NCBI GenBank assembly: GCA_903813345.2
Contig: CAIIXF020000012.1
Span: forward strand, 29,278,684 to 29,342,683
DNA from: Owenia fusiformis
Taxonomy: Eukaryota; Annelida; Polychaeta; Sabellida; Oweniidae
Length of the DNA: 64,000 nt
Direction: 5' to 3'
How positions within the stretch are numbered: position 1 is the first letter of the stretch; each line of letters starts with the position of its first letter. A program made the position numbers and the translations under genes. Under the pieces are notes generated by a model. That model saw nothing but the letters and a program-made list of their open reading frames with translations. It was not told the DNA's origin and did not search any database. Shown piece by piece: positions 1 to 12,400 of this stretch.

Positions 1-2
1 TG

Positions 3-899
3 GACAAGGCATCGAATGGCATGGAGAATGTATTGATCTGTACTGATGTTTTTACAAAGTACACATTGGCGATACCTACAAGAGACCAAAAAGCTGTAAC
101 AACTGCAAAAGCCCTTGTTAAAAACTGGTTTAACCATTATGGGATACCATCTCGCATCCACTCTGACCAGGGCAGGAATTTTGAAAGTAAAATTGTCAGT
201 GAACTCTGCAAAATATACTCTATTGACAAATCCCGCACAACCCCTTATCACCCTGAAGGCAATGGCCAAGCAGAAAGATTTAACAGGACGTTACATAATC
301 TTTTGAAAACTTTGTCAGCTGAACAGAAACTCAAGTGGCCAGAATATATAGATGCCGTAGTCGCAAGGTACAACTGCACGCCACATTCATCGACTGGATA
401 CAGTCCTTTCTTTTTAATGTTTGGACGTAACCCAAAGCTACCATTGGATATTATCTCTGGAACTGAGGGCATTGATGAAGATGAAGGTGAAGGTGATACA
501 GGCGGAACCAGTAGTTGGATTAATAAACACAGGGACCACTTGAAACAGTCTTACAGATTGGCGTCACAAAAGATACACAAAGAAGCAGACAGGAGACAAA
601 AGCTCCATGATACACATGCATATGAAAGTGATGAAATCCACTGCAATGATAAAGTCATTGTGAAACAGCATCCTCAAGGAAGAAATAAGATCCAAGATGG
701 GTATGGTGATGAGGTTCATATTGTGAAAGACATTAAGGATTCCAAAACATTTGTTCTTCAATCAGAGAGTGGTCTGCTGAAAACTGTGCATAGAAGAGAG
801 ATCAAAAAGTTACCAGAGTACTTGCGGAAGATGGATACTATTGAAGAAGTTAGGGAGTTTGTTCCGAGACGTTCGCAAAGGTTGGCGAACAAAAGCTAA
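3..899 (+). CDS. Ty3/Gypsy retrotransposon integrase, 3' part of pol (5' part outside window)
   Basis: The reading frame is open from the window edge, so the start is missing; the first Met at base 21 is internal. The product carries the retroelement integrase catalytic core. Counting from that Met, the DDE triad is Asp9 (in CTDVFTKY), Asp49 (in HSDQG) and Glu85 (in GNGQAERFN); the last two are 35 residues apart, as expected for D,D-35-E. An acidic linker (about 150-160) and a basic C-terminal region ending in RRSQRLANKS follow, like the variable tail of Gypsy integrases. The frame is intact to its stop. No env-like frame follows. The enzyme would insert the reverse-transcribed element into host DNA. 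The clade within Ty3/Gypsy cannot be fixed from this fragment. Confidence 0.93.
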   Translation, partial: DKASNGMENVLICTDVFTKYTLAIPTRDQKAVTTAKALVKNWFNHYGIPSRIHSDQGRNFESKIVSELCKIYSIDKSRTTPYHPEGNGQAERFNRTLHNLLKTLSAEQKLKWPEYIDAVVARYNCTPHSSTGYSPFFLMFGRNPKLPLDIISGTEGIDEDEGEGDTGGTSSWINKHRDHLKQSYRLASQKIHKEADRRQKLHDTHAYESDEIHCNDKVIVKQHPQGRNKIQDGYGDEVHIVKDIKDSKTFVLQSESGLLKTVHRREIKKLPEYLRKMDTIEEVREFVPRRSQRLANKS

Positions 900-1351
900 A
901 CGGTTCAAGTATTCTGTTATATTGTTATTATGAATAACAATTTGTTCTGCTGAGTACTATAAGTAATGCTATTTCGTTATGTACATTTGCTTATGTCATA
1001 CTTATGACCAACAATTTAATACACGCCGCATCTGTGGTTCTTCCTTTAAATTATTTTATGGTCGTGGTTGTAGGGGAGGTATAATTCCATACCTTATATT
1101 TACAAGTAACAACTACACTTGCCTTGCAGTGTTTAAATTTCATATTTATGAGGTATAGCGGATTTTATATTTCGTATGAGCTACATGTATCATTATGTAA
1201 AGCATTGTATTTTGTATTACTATACCTGCTACTATTAGTGTGCAGATGATTGTATATTGTATTTTGTAAGTAACAGTCAGTCATGTTATATCAGTCAGAG
1301 TTTCAATTGTATTCTTTAATGCGGGACGCATTACCACGATGTGGGCGTGGA

Positions 1352-2567
1352 TGTAACAGGCTTGTTAGACACCCTGTACTAAGGTTTAGCTTACAAGTTA
1401 TTTAGTGAATTAAGTGAGCCATACAACTGTTCTCAACCTCACTTTAGGGTTCAATTTTCTATTTCAATAGGTACTTTCTATGTACAAGCTATTTTTAGCC
1501 CATTGTATTTTTGGATTGACTATGTATTTTCAAACCCTGCTGTGGCAGTGATTTGTAGTTTTCATCTGTAAAGCTCAGTTCACTGGCTGAGACTGTCCAA
1601 GCAGGACAACTGGGTAAATATTGTACTATTTTTTACATTTTTGTAATGTCATGGTCCAAAGTCTCCCACTTTGTAATATTTTATAGCATACATTTCTTAC
1701 TTATTTCAACTATAATGACCATATTATAAACACTAGTTGAGAAGTAATAATTGTTAGCTTCATCTTCAATGTAAACCTGTTTGTAATATTTAGTCCATGT
1801 GTCACGCCCAATTTGTGTCCAGCTTTCATGGCTGTACATTTTGGTTTCTATTGATTGTAGAGTGACACGTTATCTACTGTACCATGCTTAGCCAGTGGGC
1901 TCATAACCTCATCCCCTAGGGACCATTAGTAAGTTTTTTATCATAGCCTTATCTTACTTAGTAAACTTGTAAGTTTGTAATAATTGGATGTGATGTAAAT
2001 TCAAGATGTCAATGTCATATTCGCAAGAGCTCAAATACTTTTAGGCTTCATGTTTACTCTAATGGGACATTTTGTCTATGTGGTATTAGTGAATAGGATA
2101 TCTGGTAATTTTGTTATTTGCTTTAGTGGCAAACATTACATTTTCCAATTTTGGCATTTGTTATATTTCTAGTACTGAGTGACCCACAATATTGTGACAA
2201 CCTTCAGTCGCTGACTCGCTTAGTATAATAGTCCACGAGGGTATGTTGATGTATTTTATATGCCAGTTGCATGTATTTTAAATAGTGAATAATGTAAGGT
2301 TATAGCTTCAAAGCATCTGAACAATGTTAGTTTGTAGTATGAGTATTATAGTTCACACATATTTTGGTACCATTGTAGCTTATATGTATTGCGTGTATTA
2401 CAGTTGATACACATTATGGTACCTTTTGTACTTTCAGGGAACTCCAACTCCCCGTTGTTGTGATGTGATTGAAATGAATATACCCATTTGACTGATAAAC
2501 ATATATACTGTTGCGTTTGTGCTTATTTTGCTAATATAAACCCACGTCGACCTTGCCCCCGGTCACA
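1352..2567 (+). repeat. Probable 3' long terminal repeat (1.2 kb)
   Basis: The sequence starts TGTAACAGG and ends GGTCACA, giving short imperfect inverted termini (TGT...ACA). The left edge rests only on this motif and a preceding G-rich tract. The right edge coincides exactly with the start of the neighbouring satellite array. No open frame of note is present. Confidence 0.6.
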
Positions 2568-3275
2568 TATACATCTCTCACACTACACTACCCCCCAAAT
2601 GTATGGTTCAGTAGATACAACTCTCAGCCTACAATACTCCAAAAAGATATAGTTCGATGTATACATCTCTCACACAACACTACCCCCCAAATGTATGGTT
2701 CAGTAGATACAACTCTCAGCCTACAATACTCCAAAAAGGTATGGTTTTATGTACACATCTCTCACACTACACTACCCCCCAAATGTATGGTTCAGTAGGT
2801 ACAACTCTCAGCCTACAATACTCCAAAAATATATAGTTCGATGTATACATCTCTCATACTACACTACCCCCCAAATGTATGGTTCAGTAGATACAACTCT
2901 CAGCCTACAATACTCCAAAAAGGTATGGTTTTATGTACACATCTCTCACACTACACTACCCCCCAAATGTATGGTTCAGTATATACAACTCTTAGCCTAC
3001 ACTTCTCCAAAAAGGTATGGTTTATGTATACATCTCTCACACTACACTACCCCCCAAATATATGGTTCAGTAGATACAACTCTCAGCCTACACTACTTCA
3101 AAAAGGTATGGTTTGATGTATACATCTCTCAAACTACACTTCCCATCAAAAGTATGGATTTAAATACACAGCCTCAACTTTTACTACCTGCCAAAAGATT
3201 TTATATAAACAACTCTCAACCTACACTCCCAAAAGATATGCTTTTACAGATAGCTCTCAATCATAATAAGATAAA
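2568..3275. repeat. 92-bp tandem repeat array (about 7 units)
   Basis: The landmark 'acatctctca' recurs with starts near 2571, 2663, 2755, 2847, 2939, 3030 and 3122, a period of 92 (one 91). Units share 'ctaccccccaaatgtatggttc'-like cores; the last 150 bp are degenerate. Frames running through the array are periodic and are not genes. Confidence 0.93.
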
Positions 3276-3434
3276 GAATTCTAACAATTATCTGTCATAA
3301 AACCTGTACTGATTCCATCATATTTATAGGATATGTAAAGATGACTATTCACTCCCCTTGAAATATATAGAATTATTATGCCATAGGAAGTCTACAATAC
3401 ATGTACTTATCATACATTTTGCTATCTGTTGTAG

Positions 3435-6400
3435 CTGGAATTGCCTGGCTCTATTGATACATCAATTGGGGAGAAAGAAATGTGTTCAGAACAGGATGCA
3501 TTGACCGAGGTAAGTTTTAGAATTAACAGGACTTACTGACCAGGGTAAATCGTCCCATTTTTAACATGGCTCTTAAAAAATAAAAAAAATGTGTGGATCA
3601 TTAAATTTATGCTTGATATATATGGTTTTTTTTCATTTATTAAGATTTTGCACATTTCAGTCTTCAGTTATATGCCTTTTTGGTAATAAATATTGACACT
3701 AGCGTTTTGATTTAATTTGGTGCATTTTGATAGATAATTCAATTAAAATAATTTGAGTCCCCTCTTCAATTTGTTAAGGCCTCAGTTTAATTATTTTCAC
3801 CTTAAAATGGGAATGGAACTTTCAACAGATAAATCAATGATTTGCACTTCCTCATACATACACATTTGAAGAGCTCAATCATTGCAGAACAAATTAAAAA
3901 ACATAATGAATAATCAGTCTTACATCTGTAATTTGCCGTGTTTATCTCATTTTTTTTAAATATTAAACTGCGGAAAAAATTTCCTTAGAATTTATCTTAT
4001 AAGTTTTCCCTCAAATAATCTATTTATTTTGGAAAATATGTGACACTATCTTATAATTGTAACATTGAAAATGTATTTGTAACATGACTTAGTAAACAGA
4101 AATAAAAAATAAATAAAAAATAAATAAAAAAATTAATTGCACTTACAGTCTTTCCAATTGTCCAACTTTCATGCAACTGGTAGGAAGGATTGAAAAGGTG
4201 TCACAGTGCCACAGTCTTATCATTAAATCTGAAATTCATGGAAAATCTGCTTATGCCATTCAAGTTAAATGTATGTTTAACATCACCCCACCCCTTCTAC
4301 GATTAAGAGAATGAAAACAACAGTAAAACCTGTCTTAGTGGACACCCTTCTTCCGTACATACTGTACTTGTAGTCTGCCAAATAAGTAGCCGCCAAATTC
4401 AATATTTCAATCATAAATATGTATATACAATAAATATATACATTTCAATATTGTGAAACATATGATTAACTTTAAATGGCCTTATTACAGATTAAATTAA
4501 ATTTTGCAGCTGTTGGATTGCATCAACTCTCGATTAACTCGATTGAAATGAAACACCTATATGCCTCTTCTCCTCTCATGTCACACATTTGCTCATGTCA
4601 CACTTTTCCACTCATGTCACCCATTTTCTTTCATGTCATACTTTTTTCTTTCATGTCACCCATTTCATCTCATGTCACACAATTCCTCTCATATTTTTCA
4701 CCTCATGTCTGATATTCCTCTCATGTCACACATTTCCTTTTATGTCACACATTTCCACTTATGTCACCCATTTCCTTTCATGTCACCCCTTTTTTATGTC
4801 ACACAATTACTCTCATGTTGCACATTTCCTCATGTCACACTTTTCTTTCATTCTTTTCAATTTTGTCATACATTCCATTCGTGTCACATTGCTTCTCTTT
4901 TTCCCAGTCCATCATTTCATTGAATATTGATGTGTCTCTGTTATGTTTTAGAAACTAGCTGCACTGACACAGACACTCCAAATGATGGGAGATGCACCAG
5001 ATGACCCACAACCCGATGAGTTCCCTGCAATTTTAGTAAGTTCTACATATTTGCATGCAGTTTTTATGTATTTTTACAGTCTCCAAACTTTTTGTAGACA
5101 TTGTTTGATGTCTGGTGATAGGCAGTCCGTGTTTGGAGTGGTCCGTGGTCTCTTTAACAAATGACGATTGTAACAACTAGCAGGTGGTGACATTTTGCAT
5201 GATGTTTAGATTATTTTTCGAATGTCGTAAGCTGGTATTCCTTATGTGGGTTAAAATTTGTATCTTTCCTGCAAATACTGTGAAAGTGAGACATTTTACC
5301 TAAAATAGATACGATTAGCAATTGAGCATCCCAGTTGAGAAAAGCTTTTGAGGTGAACACCATCACCTTTTGTTTTATAGGATTTTGAAGACTTTTCCAA
5401 TCCTCTATATTGACTCTGTCCCTATGGCTTATGATGTAATTTTAGGTATATAACACCATTATTTAGGAATATAACACCATTATTTAGGTATATAACACCA
5501 TTATTTAGGTACATAACACCATTATTTAGGAATATAACACCATTATTTAGGTATATTACACCATTATTTAGGTATATAACACCATTATTTAGGAATATAA
5601 CACCATTATTTAGGTATATAACACCATTATTTAGGTATATAACACCATTATTTACATTTATATTTTAGTCAGATGATCCTGACCTGATAGAAAAAGCAAA
5701 AGTGGAACAAGAAAATATGAAAAAGTTTCAACAGCTTTTCAAAGGCTTGAAATTCTTCCTGAACAGAGAAGTTCCAAGGGAATGTCTTACCTTTATCATA
5801 AGGTGAGTGGTTGAGTATGAGTGAGTATGTATAAGGTGAGTAATTGAGTATGAGCATGTATAAGTTGAGTAGTTGAGTATGAGCTGAATAAAGTTTAAGG
5901 TCTATGAAATCTCCCCTCCCCCATCCATTTGTCAGTTCATTCAGTTTTTGACAAATGAAAACTGACATTTTTTAATGGAATAAACTCCATATAAGGGTTT
6001 AAACTCCTTTTGCAATTTGACCTAAGCAAATACTTCTACATCTTAACCAATCTTTTGAAATTACACCCCTTGTATATAAAGTAAACCTGAAAAGTGAAGC
6101 ACCTCTGGAAGTGAAAAACCTGCATAAGTGGAACATTTCCATGACCAATTCCAGTGGAACACCTCAAAAATGGTACTCTGTTTAAAGGTACCAAAGGTGT
6201 TCCACTTACACAGGTTACACAGGGGTTATACATCATAGGCGTAGCCAGGGGGGTGCAATGGGTGCCATGAGAAAGAAGAAGAAAAGAGCTTTAAAATGCT
6301 TTTTATTTGAAGCTTCTAGATCAATTTTGAAGGAAGTTGCATCAATTTTTGTAAAATTCAAAATAAATCTTATTTTTTGGCTTGTTTATGCCACAATCGC

Positions 6401-9400
6401 ACCCCGCCCCCCTGACTAAAAACCGAATAAATTTTGGCGATTGCACCCTTCCTGACTGAAAGCTGGCTACACCCCTGTAAAATTCATCATGAATCTTTAT
6501 ACCCAAGAACACTTATAAGTGAATATAAAGTAAAAAACAAAGCTGTAATTTATTTTGCAGTCTTTTTTTAAAAGAACTTATTTAAGAGTCACTTTGCTAT
6601 ATCTGTGAATTTAGAAAGTATGTGTTTCTTCATGTTATCATCTACAGTTCTCCTATATAGTATAGAAGCTGCCTTTTATATTGATAGTTAGTTTCCATTT
6701 TAATTTGTGGTTGGCATCAGCATTTTACGCTTGTTACATATTGTCATTCCATGGCTTGTTATGCTCATATTGTTTTCCTGTTTAAAACATGATTTTTTCT
6801 CTTTCAAATGCAGATCTTTTGGCGGTGTTGTATCATGGGAAAAATCATTAGCAGTTGGCTCCACCTATAGTGAGGATGATGAAACAATCACACATCACAT
6901 CGTTGACAGGCCATCCATGTCAAATCAGTATCTCTCCAGGTAATAAATATTTCATGTTTAGCAAAATCAATGTATCTTTTAATATCTTAATACATTTATT
7001 GGGGAATTATATGGTAAGACCACTGAAGGAACTGTTGAAGATAAGGATACAGCTTACAATATGATGCAAATTATAGCAGGTGCATGCACCTCTTATAATA
7101 TTTAAAGGCATTTAATTTACTATCTATGTGAATTCTTCTTCAAGCTGTAATATTTTCATCCTTGGTCCAAGGGTATTTCAATTTTTTCCAAAACTGCGAT
7201 AGCGAACCCAAATTGTTGAAGGTTGTAATATTTTCTGATTTTTTTCCATTTTGATGTACATGTGTTTTAGAATCGGAAATATATATAAATACTGACTCTC
7301 TCATGTAATTTTATGATTAGGCCATACCCCATCACTTTCAACTTAGGTTGCATGCTTGATTATTTCGCACTAGAACTGATGCAAGGAGAAACAATCTTAT
7401 TTTCACTATTTCATTTTCATAATTAAGTCAAAGTGGTCATTTTATTCTTTAAGATGACAGTGTTTATTTTTTATGGAATTTGGGGAACCGAATTAGACAG
7501 TTACATCTGCTGTATATTCTGTAATTTATTTGTGACTAAACATCACATAAGAAAATCATGTGCACATATTTTAAGAGACAATTCAAAGGATGAGTCTGGG
7601 TATCGACTTAGAAAATACAATGTATTGAAAATTGTATTGTTGAAAAACCAACTCAATCACACATATTATTAAACTTCAATATCTTATCCTTCTTCTGAGA
7701 TTACAAAAATATCAATTTGTATCATAATTGATGAAGAATATTGGCATCAATTTTTATTGATGAAAATCAATATTTTTCTACTCCATCTGGCGTATTGATA
7801 ACATTAGCTAATCCTGCCTGCTAATAGCTGTCAAAGTGTCAGGAACTGTTGAAATGTTGATACAGTTGCTAGGTGATGATACTTTGTAACAATACCTTGC
7901 ATTAGTATTGTTACACTTGCATGTAAAGCAAAGAAAACTTTAAAAACAGTTTAAAAGATGAAAAATTAACATATATGAAAAATTATAAAAAACAAACAAA
8001 CAATATTTACGCTTGTAGGTTTTACATACAACCTCAGTGGGTGTTCGATTCTGTTAACGCACATCGCTTGCTTCCTGTTGAGGAGTATTTCATTGGCGCA
8101 GATCTTCCCCCTCATCTGTCGCCTTTTGTAGAGGAAACTGAAGGTGTTTATGCTCCCCCAGAACAGCTTGGTGTTGAAACTACAGACTCGGGTAAGTTTA
8201 TAATGACATCGGCTTTGGATAGTTGGGTTTGTTTAACTTATGACTGGTATACACTAAGATGTTTTCTTTTTGTAGCTGTATTCTGTAACAATTTTTGGTC
8301 CTTTCCCTGTGGCACTTGTACGAACATATTGATAGGCAAATAGAATAGGAACTACTGTTTCTGTCATATTTCATAAATTGAGGAATTGCTTTATAGGTAG
8401 ATAAATAGATGGCAGTTGTGTAGTAATTCAAATTTTTTTCTGCTTCATTTTTCAAATATTGATTTGTAAATTATTGAATTTATTTACCAAGTTGAACTTT
8501 TGTTATATGCATCTAAAGAGACTCTATAGTTGTTGTTTGTATATTTTGTTCATTAATTCGAATATTTATCTTATTTTTAGTACTTATGTTTATTTTAGTA
8601 AGATGCATTACAAAGTCATCAAATGTATTTTAAGAGGACATCTAATATAAGTTTTTCAACAAATTGAGGGTTAAAGTTTATATTTTTTCCATTGCATTGT
8701 CAAATATGTATGTTCATATTTATAAACAAGTGTTAAATTTAGCAAGTACTATATTTGGTGTGCTAGGTTCTATCCTTTTAAATAATGTTTTTTTATTTAC
8801 AGATATATCCATTCTTAAAAGTGTACTTAATTGCAGTTAAAAATGCTCATATTCTTTCGATATTACACTTTGATATTGAATATGCAATGGTTTTTATTAA
8901 ACATCTTTTGAAATTCAGTTGGAATGTTGATTATACACTGTAGCTTGTTACCAATCATCCAAGGTTTTGTGGTCATTTAGAGTGACGGGAAAATTTCTTG
9001 AAACTTTATAATGGATGTCATTTATATTTGTTAACTTGCGATTAACATGCTAAGTTTGCCAAGTACGTGTACACAATAATTATTCATTACATGCAATCAT
9101 TTTATTGGTAATATGCAACCTGAACATTTGTGTACTTGTGTAGTACCTCTTATACACCCCCAAAATGCAATCTGATTTTGGACGCCGTTTTGGTGCCAAA
9201 TTTCGGTGCCGTTTCAGCATCAAATGGACTGACTAGTCCGGTGACAAATTTTGGTGTCGAAAGGTTTCGGTGTCGAAATGGTGCCGGAACAGCGCCGAAT
9301 GTTTTCGATGCCGAAACGGCGCCGAATTATATTGGTTGTGTAGAGCTCTAGGATGTTGGGTGATCTCCCAGCATTAAAGCAAGTGGGCGCAGCACCCACC

Positions 9401-12400
9401 TGAGATTTTGAAAACAAGCTAGCACCCACCTGAAAATCCACTTGCACCCTCTTGAAAGTGAGAAAAATCATGAAAAATGTGCATATTTTGACCTATTTCA
9501 GTCTAAATTGTGAAAATGAGAATTTTGCACCCACTTGAGAAAAAATCCCGTGGAGAACTCTGATGTTTGTTGAAAAATTTACGAATGACATTCAATATAC
9601 CCAGCAAATATTATGTTGTTAGTTGAGACAATATTGAGACCTTACTTATAATGGTTTGGAGTAATGTTTGACGACTTGCATTTGCTGGATTGTATTATGT
9701 ATTCCTTATATGGTTATTCTTATCTGGAAATGTTGAATGTGTACCTGTGTAAGTACTAATAAATATTGAAACAGGCGTAATGCTTGAAAAAACTTTTGTG
9801 AAAATTGGGCACAGACTTCAAATATGTCATACAACAGTTCAAAATATAGTCCTTAATGGTTAATTAGCTTCAATGAGATTTCAAAGCTCTAAGGCAAATT
9901 TAACATCTATATAACCCATCTTATGTAATAATAATAATCTCAAGATCAATAGTAACATAATGTTATGTATAAATTGGTACATCCCTAAATGCGATCAATA
10001 CAGATACAGTTAAACCTGTAAATTCTAAAACCTGTATTTAGGCCCACACCTAATAAGGAGATACGGGAGACAATGTAAATGGGAGGGGGTGAACTGAGGG
10101 GCTTCTCCTTAAGGAGACAATGGGATAAAGTTGAGCTGGCTAATTAACTGTAGTATCACACGGCCTCACCTGAACTAACCAAACAACCAATCAACCAACC
10201 AATCAATCAACCAACCAATCAATCAAACAGCAGTTGCTTCTTTTTATAAGATCATTTATTTATTTTCTCCAAGTAACTGAACACAATATTGAGCAACATT
10301 TCATTGAGGCCTACGCCATAATGGGTGCCATCCCAGCTAAACACCGACTCTGTGAGGTCCTGCGTGTTCAACACAGTTATCCCAGAAGCATCTAAGATCT
10401 TTCCTGTAGATGCTATATACCTTAACACTGGGTCCTTTTGTTGGCTTTTAAATTTTGGCGGTTTTAGGATGCCGGGTGAGTGCGGCGTTACCCATAATAC
10501 TTCTGACCAATAAGAAGCTGAAAAGAGGTTTAGAATGTTTTTGATTGGATTGATGTAATGAGAGATTACGGTTTTGTAATCGAAGTTCTCGTGCATACCA
10601 ATGCTGAGGATCATTAGGCTTCGACCATAATAGCTCTGCGTCCACCACATTTTGAAAATCTGCCATATTGTCAGCGAGATAATCGACACTTCATGGACAC
10701 AGTTGTAGTTAAGTTGCACTGTATTGTTACACACGAGTCCACTGCTGCGTAGATATATTGTATTACACGGATGGTCGGAGAAGTGCATCATCCCGGCGCA
10801 TCTCTCTTTGATTTCTGGAAGTACACACAGACCATTTTTAGAACTTAAATAAGAAATCAAATTAAATGTTTATTTATATGCTTCAATCTGTGCTCAAATT
10901 TACTCATTAATGAAAATGTAATTTACATTCACCCACAACGTTTAAATCCATCATTGCTAAAGGGCAAATACTTGTATTAATTAACCCTGTGTTTTTTTAA
11001 TTCATAGTGACATGTAACATACACAACTGGACACAAACCCTTCCTGAAAATGTCAAAGCTTGAAAAGAAACTCGGCAAAATCGCCAAATAAATTAGCACC
11101 ATATTAATCCAAGTAATTAAAAGATTTGTAAACAAAGGAAAGGTGTTGTTATTTTTCACAGCTTTTCAAGACAAATTGCATAATGTTGATATGGAAAAGG
11201 ATCAAAATTTGTCAAAGTGTAATACCTCATTAAGGCTATAACAATATAAGATTAGTTTTAGTTAAGTAGCTCAATTTTTACACATTTTATGAAATAATTT
11301 GTCTTGGCAGCTTTTATAATAAATAAGTGGGGGGTCTTAATTTCTTTTAGGGACTTAAATTTTTAATTACTCAGAAATGCTAATTTTTACCAAGTCACAT
11401 AATTCATTAACACCTTTATAATATCTGGAAACCTTGCTCTTGATTTCTTCAAATTACCAAAAAATACCCAAACTAACTGCCCAAGTCCCATCATTCATTG
11501 ATTCCTTAGCACTATATTATGTTGTTGATCATTTTAATGTAACTACATACACTTTCTCATGAAGTTGTTTTTGCCTCAGGGTGCACAACCACCTTAATCA
11601 GTAGAATATTAAGATAGAGAAGCGAAACAGGATACAGTGTATACTGAAATTTATGGCAGGAAATCAGATTTTACAATCAAGACCAAACTTTGTTGAATAC
11701 TGTATGTGTGACAGCTCTGCAGGATATTAACAGCTTTTATGTAATAAATAAGTAGGCTTTAATTTTGAATTATCCAAAAATGCTAATTTTGACCAAACTA
11801 GCATTTCAATATATATTATTCATTGACCCCTTGCATTAGATAAAAAAACTCAGAATTTAACAAAGTTGTGAATAAAAGAGAATATAAGGCAATGCTCATT
11901 ATGATGTTTTCACGTTTGTAGTGTAGCATACCATTCGCTTGAGAGCACATGATATAAGGCAGACAACTCACATTAAATTAACATTTGCTTCCCCGTACAG
12001 GCCCATAGCCAGGATTTGCCAAGGGGGGTTCACTTTTTGTAAAATTCCAGGGGGGTTCACTTGTGACAATTTTGGTCCAAAAATGGCCATAATCACTTAA
12101 AAAGTGCTCAGAATGGTGAAAAACTGCATGATTTTGAAAGATATTTTGGCCAGGAGGGTGGGTTCTTGAACCCATCGAACCCCCCCCCCCCCTGGCTACG
12201 GGCCTGCCGTATATGCAAATGCCATGCAAATGGATCACTAATATAGTTCCAGGCTATATGACTGATCAGGACATGTTAGACTTGCCATGGGCTAATTTGA
12301 AATATGTATGCGATTATTTTTCAGCAATTTGATTTAGTTCTTTTATCATCGTCATCAGAGGATAATTATATGTACTAGCTGCCATTGGGCACAAAATAAT

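Larger units (their letters stand above)
1..2567 (+). mobile_element. Ty3/Gypsy LTR retrotransposon, 3' portion
   Basis: This is the end of pol, about 450 bp of noncoding sequence (900-1351) without a credible frame, then a probable 3' LTR. The LTR is inferred to begin at 1352 with TGTAACAGG, after a G-rich stretch (gatgtgggcgtgga) that could be the polypurine tract, and to end with GGTCACA at 2567. The 3' end is supported because a 92-bp tandem array starts at the next base. The 5' LTR is outside the window, so LTR identity and target-site duplication cannot be checked. The insertion lies in an intron of PES1, in the same orientation. Confidence 0.85.

Noticed and set aside
900-1351. A possible env gene after the integrase
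   Set aside because: No frame of useful length or membrane/signal features exists between the integrase stop and the LTR.
2553-3300. Overlapping frames of 81-183 codons rich in TSLTLHYPPNVWF
   Set aside because: Translations of the 92-bp tandem repeat in shifting frames, without start context or homology.
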